Source of the DNA: Glycomyces fuscus
GTDB taxonomy: Bacteria; Actinomycetota; Actinomycetes; Streptosporangiales; Streptosporangiaceae
Direction: 5' to 3'
Length of the DNA: 44,389 bases
Assembly: GCA_002529455.1 (NCBI GenBank)
Contig: NYMS01000039.1
Location: forward strand, 1-44,389
The position numbers were made by a program, and so were the translations under genes. Below, piece after piece: positions 39,962 through 44,389 of the stretch. The notes beneath the pieces are model-generated. The model was not told where the DNA came from and ran no database searches. It was given only the letters and a program-made list of their open reading frames with translations. The stretch's first letter is position 1. Each line of letters starts with the position of its first letter.

Positions 39962-40629
39962 GCGCCTCCCCTGGGGTTGACCTGGACGACGCTGACCCGC
40001 TCGGCGGCGGCCGCCGAGGCGACGGCGGCGGCGTCGGTGGAGGCCGTGACGAGTTCGATCGCGACCGAGCCGTCGTCGGCCTCGGAGGGCTGGACGCCGC
40101 GCACGAGGGCGCGGTAGGCCTCCGTACCGGTCGTGGCGCCCTCCTCGGGGTGGACCACCACGGAGACCGCGGTGCCCGGGACCAGCGAGGTGGGGAAGCG
40201 GCCGGGGCGCAGGACCACGCCGAGCACGGCGCGGTCGGGCTCGGGGAAGGCCGCCTCGGTGCCCAGGGCGGCCTCGGGCAGGACGCCGCCCTCGGTGACG
40301 GGCACGGTGAGGGTCTGGCCGACCGTCTGCTCCAGGCGCTCGGCGCCGACGAAGGAGACCCCGTCGGCGACGGCGATCCGCGCGACCCGCAGGTCCTCGG
40401 CGGTCACCACGTGGCCCGCGGGCAGGTCGGTGTCGGCGACGAGCACCCCCTGCCGGTCATCCATCTGTTCGAGGGCCAGGACGCCGCTCAGACCGCCCGC
40501 GGTCATCATGCCCAGGGCCAGGACCAGCCACCGCCAGCGGCGGGGTCCGGTTCCCAGCAGCCGCACCGGCGGGGTCTCCCGCTGCCGCGGGGAGGCCGCG
40601 GGCGCCGGTGCCGTCTTCGTGTCCACCAC
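39958..40629 (-). CDS. SAF-domain Tad protein (CpaB/RcpC-like)
   Basis: 223 residues. A cytosolic basic leader precedes one membrane segment (about 33-52, WRWLVLALGMMTAGGLSGVL). A SAF domain follows (GVLVADTDLPAGHVVTAEDL) with the extension seen in CpaB (AVLGVVLRPGRFPTSLVPGT). In Gram-negatives CpaB helps the secretin; Gram-positives have no outer membrane, so here it may link the platform to the wall. GTG at 40629 is 32 nt after the PKD-like gene; only a weak AAAGAAG precedes it. Confidence 0.85.
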   Translation of the reverse strand: MVDTKTAPAPAASPRQRETPPVRLLGTGPRRWRWLVLALGMMTAGGLSGVLALEQMDDRQGVLVADTDLPAGHVVTAEDLRVARIAVADGVSFVGAERLEQTVGQTLTVPVTEGGVLPEAALGTEAAFPEPDRAVLGVVLRPGRFPTSLVPGTAVSVVVHPEEGATTGTEAYRALVRGVQPSEADDGSVAIELVTASTDAAAVASAAAAERVSVVQVNPRGGA

Positions 40630-40661
40630 GTCTGTCGTCTTCTTTCGCTGTCTGCGGTTGT

Positions 40662-41504
40662 CTAGTCGGTGACCAGGCCGTGGGACTCGGCCACCCGGAG
40701 TTCGACCTGCGAGGTCGTGGTGATGGGGTCGAACGCTCCCGCCTCCCCGTCGGAGAACTCCCAGCCCACGTCCCAGCCGACCTGGACGGAGACGGGGTAG
40801 ACGCCGCCCTCCTGGGAGTCGGAGGACAGGGTGTAGACGTGCCCGCAGTCGGGGGAGGCCGAGGCGGGGTCGTGCACGGCCGGGTCGAAGGGGGTTCCGG
40901 GGCCCTCGCAGCGGAGCTGCGTGCCGTCACCCAGGTTCCAGACGGTGGAGGTGGGGTTGGCGGTGACCGTGAGGGACCAGTCCTGCACCTCGGCGGAGGT
41001 CTGGGCGGTGTCCCAGTCCTGGGAGTCCACCCACAGCCACACGGGGGTGTTGACCAGGACCAGGGAGCCGCTGCCCGGGGAGGTCTCGATCCTGGGCGGG
41101 GGAAGCTCGAAGGCGGCCATGGCCTCCTGGATGAGGGTGACCGGGTCGGTGGGGATCTCCCCGTCCTCCCCTCCCCCGTAGTCGATGGACTCCCAGTCGA
41201 TGGCGTCCCAGTCCACCTGGGACCAGTCGATCGCGTCCCAGTCCACCTGGGACCAGTCGACGCCGTCGCCGGAGTCGGCCGGGGCGCCCGGGGCGCCGGA
41301 ACCGCCGCCCGAGCCGCCGGAGCCCTGCTGGCCCGCATGGGTCTTCCACCAGCGCAGCAGGATCGAGCAGCCGAGGCCGCCGGAGCTGCCGCACTCGATC
41401 TGGCCGAGGAAGGAGCCGTCGTCGGCGTGCGCCGGGGTGGCCGCTCCCGCCGCCAGCAGGGTCAGTACCGCGGCCACGGCCGCGGGTCGTACGGGTCTCA
41501 GCAT
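40662..41504 (-). CDS. Secreted PKD-like protein with (V/I)DWxx repeats, Tad-linked
   Basis: 280 residues. Sec signal peptide 1-27 (ends PAHA), then a Cys pair (IECGSSGGLGC), a Gly/Ser linker, and six adjacent pentapeptides at 82-111 of the form (V/I)-D-(W/Y)-x-x, for example VDWSQ, VDWDA, IDWES. A PKD-like region follows with WNLGDGTQLRCEGPGTPFDP and the Cys partner in SPDCGHVYTL. Similar Tad-locus proteins in Streptomyces are often mislabelled ATP/GTP-binding. ATG at 41504 overlaps the lipoprotein stop by 7 nt. Function unknown; a wall-exposed pilus part is likely. Confidence 0.8.
   Translation of the reverse strand: MLRPVRPAAVAAVLTLLAAGAATPAHADDGSFLGQIECGSSGGLGCSILLRWWKTHAGQQGSGGSGGGSGAPGAPADSGDGVDWSQVDWDAIDWSQVDWDAIDWESIDYGGGEDGEIPTDPVTLIQEAMAAFELPPPRIETSPGSGSLVLVNTPVWLWVDSQDWDTAQTSAEVQDWSLTVTANPTSTVWNLGDGTQLRCEGPGTPFDPAVHDPASASPDCGHVYTLSSDSQEGGVYPVSVQVGWDVGWEFSDGEAGAFDPITTTSQVELRVAESHGLVTD
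41203..41260 (-). repeat. Tandem repeat, 30-bp period
   Basis: Two copies (41203-41230 and 41233-41260) of a 28-nt sequence, identical in all 28 positions with a 30-nt period, plus a diverged third copy toward 41190. They encode the alternating VDWSQ/VDWDA/IDWSQ pentapeptides. The identity points to recent duplication. Confidence 0.8.
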
Positions 41505-42046
41505 GATCCCGCCTCCCAGATCCGCAGGTCGGACACGCGCCAGGCGAGTCCGTCGTGAATGAGTGTGGCCTCGACGAGGCGCGGGCCCTGCCCGGAGGAG
41601 GAGCCCACGCCGAGGTTCCAGCCGGAGTCGTCGAGGCAGTCGTCGACCGTCGCGAGGTCGGGTCCCTCGACCGCCACGCTGGGGTCGAGCACGGGTTCTC
41701 CGGTGACCTCGGCGCCCGCGGTGCGGGCGCCCTCCAGTGCGGCGGTCATGAGCGCGAGCGCTCCGCCCACCGCGTGGTCCTCCAGTTCGGCGGGGACCTC
41801 GCCGCCCTCGTGCGAGGCGGCCACGACCGCGTCCCACATACCGGTGTAGGCGGCGAGCGCGGCGGCCTCCTCGTCGGTCCGGGGAGGGTCCGACGGCCGC
41901 GGCGAGGCCGGGGCCCCGGCGGTGCCGTCCTCGGGGGACGCGTTCCCGGGGACCGCGCAGCCCGCCGCCAGGGCGAGGGCCGCGCAGCAGCCCGCGACCA
42001 CGACCGCGCGCGGGACGGTGCCGTTTCTTCTCGCGGCTGTCGTCAT
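41498..42046 (-). CDS. Lipoprotein at the head of the Tad operon
   Basis: 182 residues. Lipoprotein signal ending LAAGC (Cys30), followed by a Pro/Ser linker and a compact domain (LAAYTGMWDAVVAASHEG; VDDCLDDSGWNLG; LIHDGLAWRVSDLRIWE). The end carries a second Cys. This resembles the small NTF2-like lipoproteins common in actinomycetes. ATG at 42046. It precedes the PKD-like gene by a 7-nt overlap, so it belongs to the operon; role unknown. Confidence 0.75.
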   Translation of the reverse strand: MTTAARRNGTVPRAVVVAGCCAALALAAGCAVPGNASPEDGTAGAPASPRPSDPPRTDEEAAALAAYTGMWDAVVAASHEGGEVPAELEDHAVGGALALMTAALEGARTAGAEVTGEPVLDPSVAVEGPDLATVDDCLDDSGWNLGVGSSSGQGPRLVEATLIHDGLAWRVSDLRIWEAGSC

Positions 42047-42320
42047 CGGTGCGTTCTCCACGGGCGCGGAAAAGGGGGGAGGGAACATAGCGGAACCGAC
42101 CCGGGTGAGCGGGTCCTTTCCCTTCCGACGAGGGGCGGGGGCGGCCTCCCCGCCCGGGAGGTCACGGGACCGGGCGAGGGGAGGGCCGTCGAGCGGACGG
42201 GCGGGGGCGGGGCCTCCGCCCGGGTTCGGGTCCGTCGCGGGCCGGCGTGACCGGAGTCGCGCGGGGCGGAGCCCGGGGACTGACCGAAACCATGTGGTAT
42301 TGGTTGGGTTTTTATCTGTC

Positions 42321-42354
42321 CTTGCGTGAGCTTATAGAGAAGTCGCCTGCCGTA
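42321..42354 (-). promoter_or_regulatory. Candidate promoter for the Tad operon
   Basis: On the minus strand TTGTTA is followed 16 nt later by TATAAG, inside an AT-rich patch (about 42286-42480) unlike the GC-rich flanks. Transcription would start about 270 nt before the lipoprotein ATG. Both boxes are fair matches. Rest of the 42047-42502 stretch shows no supported gene: a plus-strand frame from ATG 42292 has no ribosome-binding site. Confidence 0.35.
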
Positions 42355-42502
42355 ACAACCCCCCGTGCCCCTTCTGTGACTGTGACTCGGCCGAACTTCC
42401 GGACATCAGCCTCACACCGGACCGAGAAGACCACGCACCCGCAGCCCCGCGACAAACACACGCGAAACAACATCTGAACGACATCGCGTTCGGGGCCGGT
42501 TT

Positions 42503-42538
42503 CCCCGTCTCCGACCCCGCGAGGGGCCGGAGACGGGG
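42503..42538. terminator. Strong terminator-like hairpin with GNRA loop
   Basis: 11-bp perfect stem (42503-42513 with 42528-42538), one A/C mismatch, then CCCC/GGGG closing a GCGA tetraloop. It lies about 75 nt past the DeoR-type stop on the minus strand and would protect the Tad operon region from read-through. GNRA loops stabilise RNA hairpins. Confidence 0.65.
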
Positions 42539-42611
42539 CGGAAAGAGCGCCGCGGTGTGGAGCGCGACACATCCACCGACGCCGCCGGACGCGCCCGGCG
42601 GCGGACGGGGG

Positions 42612-43229
42612 TCAGACCACGCGCACGCGCGGACCGCGTCCGCGCAGCCTCCGGAGCTCGTCGGGGTCGGTGCCGCTGTCGGTGATGAGGCAGTCCACCT
42701 CGTCCAGCCGCGCGAAGCGGGCGATGCGGTCACCGCCGATCCTGGTGTGGTCGGCCAGCAGCACGGTCCTGGCCGAGGCCCGCACCATGGCCTGCCTGGC
42801 CATCACCTCCGCGGGGTCGGCACAGGTCAGGCCGCGCTCGGGGGACACCCCGTCGGCGACCATGAAGGCCACGTCGACGTGGAGCTGCTCCAGCAGGCGC
42901 ACGGAGGCGAGCGTGGTCCCGGCCGCCGCGCTCACCCGGCCTCCCAGCAGGTGCACGGAGAGGTCGCGGCGCGAGGCCAGCCCCAGTGCCGCGGGGACCG
43001 AGTTGGTCAGGACGCTCAGCCCGCACCCGGCGGGCAGCAGCCACGCGATCCGCTCCGCCATCGGCCCGGCGTCGAGCAGGACCACCCCGTCCCGCGGCAG
43101 TTCCGCCAGGGCGGCCCTGGCGATCCTGCCCTCCGCGACCGAGAGGCGCCCCGTCCCGGACGGGGTCGTCGTGGCACTCACTCCCCCTGCGTGCCTGACA
43201 GCCGTGGCACCACCGCTGAGACCACTCAC
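42612..43229 (-). CDS. DeoR C-terminal sensor-domain protein lacking the HTH
   Basis: 205 residues matching the effector domain of DeoR-family regulators: VVLLDAGPMAERIAWLLPAG, SVLTNSVPAALGLAS, VHLLGGRVSAAAGTTLAS, ADGVSPERGLTCADPAEVMA, LLADHTRIGGDRIARFARLD, VDCLITDSGTDP. A full DeoR is about 250 residues with a 55-residue N-terminal HTH, absent here. GTG at 43229 has a perfect GGAGG 5 nt upstream, so the short form is the intended start; upstream frame has no HTH. It may bind a sugar phosphate and act through a partner, or be a reduced relic. Divergent from the toxin-like gene. Confidence 0.8.
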   Translation of the reverse strand: MSGLSGGATAVRHAGGVSATTTPSGTGRLSVAEGRIARAALAELPRDGVVLLDAGPMAERIAWLLPAGCGLSVLTNSVPAALGLASRRDLSVHLLGGRVSAAAGTTLASVRLLEQLHVDVAFMVADGVSPERGLTCADPAEVMARQAMVRASARTVLLADHTRIGGDRIARFARLDEVDCLITDSGTDPDELRRLRGRGPRVRVV

Positions 43230-43347
43230 AAGGTCCTCCGATCCGTCGATAACCACCCCGTGCCCGAGGGGGCCACACGCCCCGGCCCGCCCCGCGAGTC
43301 CGATCGGGTCATCTGTTTCCTCACGGGGAGAACATCTCGGTCGAAGG

Positions 43348-43398
43348 GGAACGGTATGCGAATACCCCCACCGTTCCAAGGGAACCGTTGCGAAATGG
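43348..43398. promoter_or_regulatory. Array of GGAACGGT-type inverted repeats
   Basis: GGAACGGT (43348-43355) and ACCGTTCC (43370-43377) are a perfect pair, with GGTAT-GCGA-ATACC nested inside. GGAACCGTT follows at 43381-43389, then CGTTGC/GCAACG. Such clustered half-sites between divergent genes suggest an operator for a regulator of the toxin-like gene and/or the DeoR-type gene. Confidence 0.45.
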
Positions 43399-43419
43399 CA
43401 ACGCGGCCGCGCGCCGGGG

Positions 43420-43457
43420 CCCGGGCGCCCCGCCCGGCCTGCGCCGGGGCGCCCGGG
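43420..43457. repeat. 13-bp perfect inverted repeat in the divergent gap
   Basis: CCCGGGCGCCCCG (43420-43432) with CGGGGCGCCCGGG (43445-43457), 12-nt loop, flanked by outer GCGGCCGC copies. It could end transcription between the two divergent promoters or be an extruding structure. Confidence 0.45.
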
Positions 43458-43570
43458 GACCCCGGACGCGGCCGCCTCCGGGGAGCGGCACGCCCGGGAG
43501 GCCCCTACCAGAGAAGCAGACCACAGAAGGCAACACACAAGGACGGAAACAAAAACATAAGAACAACTAC

Positions 43571-43600
43571 TTCCACATTCGGGCGCGCCGGTGCTACCTT
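43571..43600 (+). promoter_or_regulatory. Candidate promoter of the toxin-like gene
   Basis: TTCCAC (43571-43576) and TACCTT (43595-43600) are spaced by 18 nt, upstream of an A-rich then GC-poor leader. The -10 equals that of the double-HTH TetR gene. Partial consensus only. The rest of the 43230-43639 gap holds no gene. Confidence 0.35.
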
Positions 43601-43639
43601 CATCCCTCTCACTCAGGGGTCGGGGAGGTGAAGTCGCGT

Positions 43640-44389
43640 ATGCCGTTGGACCACAACATGTCCGACTCCTCACGCACCGCGATCAAAGTCCTCACCGGCA
43701 TCGACGTCCCCCGCGCCAGCATCACCAAGCTCTTCCACGCCGCCGAGGTCTACTCCACCCTCATCCAACGCCTCAACACCCTCGACGAACTCATCGAGCT
43801 CAGCCGCGCCCGCGTACGCCGCAACTTCAACGGCCGCACCGCCGACTACTACGAACGCTCCCTGGACCAGTTCACCAAAGGCGAGAACAACTACGTCGGC
43901 GCCGCCAAGGACAACTCGGCCACCATGACCACCGAGCTACGCAAAGCCGGCGCCAACGTCGAGTACATGCACATGATGGTCATCGGCCAGTTCATCCAAC
44001 TCCTCGCCGAGATCGCCTGGGCCATCGCCACCGCCAAGTTCACCTTCGGCGCCACCTTGAAGTTCATCCCCATCTTCAAGGCCATCCGCAGCCTGGCCAT
44101 GCGCCGCATCCTGGCCTGGCTCGTGATCACCGTGCCCAGCCACCAGATCATCAGCCAGATCTTCGCCAGCATGGACAGCATCATCCAACGCATCCAAATC
44201 GGACGCGGCACCCGCACCACCATGGACGGCACACTCACCAAGAGCGCCCACATCGGCGGCGCCATCGAAGGAGCACTCTCCGCCGTCCTCTCCGCCGGCA
44301 TGGACGGCCTCTTCCACAAAAACCTCAACAACCTCTTCAAAAACAGCCTCGACGACCTCAACCACCTCCCCGACCCACCACCCCTGACC
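43640..44389 (+). CDS. N-terminal part of a WXG100-like-domain / polymorphic-toxin-type protein (cut by window edge)
   Basis: 250 codons open to the right edge. The N-terminal half is helical (VYSTLIQRLNTLDELIELSR; RRNFNGRTADYYERSLDQFT), like the long WXG100-like domain of actinobacterial type VII-secreted polymorphic toxins. Two hydrophobic segments lie near 115-135 (QFIQLLAEIAWAIATAKFTF) and 158-178, followed by a Gly-rich stretch and a Pro-rich end. Codons end in C almost throughout, yet AAA, CAA and GAA are frequent, unlike the neighbours; it is less GC-rich. ATG at 43640 has GGAGG 12 nt upstream; an in-frame GTG at 43628 is possible. The toxin domain and immunity gene would be beyond the edge. 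Confidence 0.7.
   Translation, partial: MPLDHNMSDSSRTAIKVLTGIDVPRASITKLFHAAEVYSTLIQRLNTLDELIELSRARVRRNFNGRTADYYERSLDQFTKGENNYVGAAKDNSATMTTELRKAGANVEYMHMMVIGQFIQLLAEIAWAIATAKFTFGATLKFIPIFKAIRSLAMRRILAWLVITVPSHQIISQIFASMDSIIQRIQIGRGTRTTMDGTLTKSAHIGGAIEGALSAVLSAGMDGLFHKNLNNLFKNSLDDLNHLPDPPPLT

Noticed and set aside
37845..39980. Long plus-strand frame opposite tadA/tadZ
   Set aside because: Antisense of clearly conserved Tad genes; no recognisable protein sequence or ribosome-binding site.
42247..42477. Small plus-strand frame (WYWLGFYLSLRELIEKSPAV)
   Set aside because: No ribosome-binding site, no family, lies in an AT-rich promoter-like patch.
43891..44365. Minus-strand frames at the right edge
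   Set aside because: They are shadows of the open plus-strand toxin-like gene, whose codon bias creates open antisense frames.

Overview
This is a 44.4 kb piece of a very GC-rich actinomycete chromosome. Pointers are dense GTG starts, 4-bp GTGA/ATGA overlaps, a mycothiol-dependent-type enzyme, a FolP2-type DHPS paralogue, a PAP2/lipid-kinase fusion and an actinobacterial Tad pilus locus. The style fits Nocardiopsis or a relative; this is an inference from sequence style, not a search. No rRNA, tRNA or CRISPR array was seen. Both ends cut genes: a DEAD-box helicase on the left (minus strand) and the start of a large WXG100-like/polymorphic-toxin-type protein on the right (plus strand).

Layout. 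1-2 kb: cold-shock protein followed by a DEAD-box RNA helicase. 2-5.5 kb: MFS drug exporter, two VOC proteins and an ECF sigma factor with a fused SnoaL-like domain. 5.8-8.6 kb: coupled alpha/beta hydrolase, ABC ATPase and ABC-2 permease. 8.9-13.7 kb: zinc alcohol dehydrogenase, a degenerate SDR, a relic of an IS200/IS605-type TnpB element, a PAP2-DAGK fusion and a DoxX protein. 13.9-18.5 kb: APH-like kinase, maleylpyruvate-isomerase-like protein, a frameshifted membrane-anchored protein coupled to a PrsW-like protease, and a TetR regulator. 18.6-23.3 kb: a PQQ-type propeller lipoprotein, a membrane protein with seven cysteine-paired repeats, and a truncated secreted-protein relic. 23.3-25.7 kb: folP2, a class III extradiol-dioxygenase-like gene and a RibD_C/DHFR-like reductase, coupled. 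26-31.5 kb: a TetR with two HTH regions, FAD monooxygenase, EamA exporter with divergent LysR, and a Xi-class GST-like protein.

31.6-42.0 kb is a contiguous minus-strand Tad pilus operon: lipoprotein, PKD-like secreted protein with (V/I)DWxx repeats, CpaB/SAF, TadZ, TadA, TadB, TadC, a 56-residue pilin-like protein, two TadE-like proteins, a TadG-like protein and a 1018-residue OmpA-domain membrane protein. Most junctions are start/stop overlaps. A lower-GC patch covers tadC and the small pilin genes. No prepilin peptidase is in view.

42.6-44.4 kb: a DeoR-type sensor protein without an HTH is divergent from the toxin-like gene, across a region rich in inverted repeats.

Most interesting points: the FolP2/extradiol/RibD_C operon; the OmpA-type Tad operon with its overlooked small pilin and pentapeptide-repeat protein; the DeoR/toxin divergon with a GGAACGGT-type repeat array; the TetR with duplicated HTH; and the TnpB element reduced to its ends.
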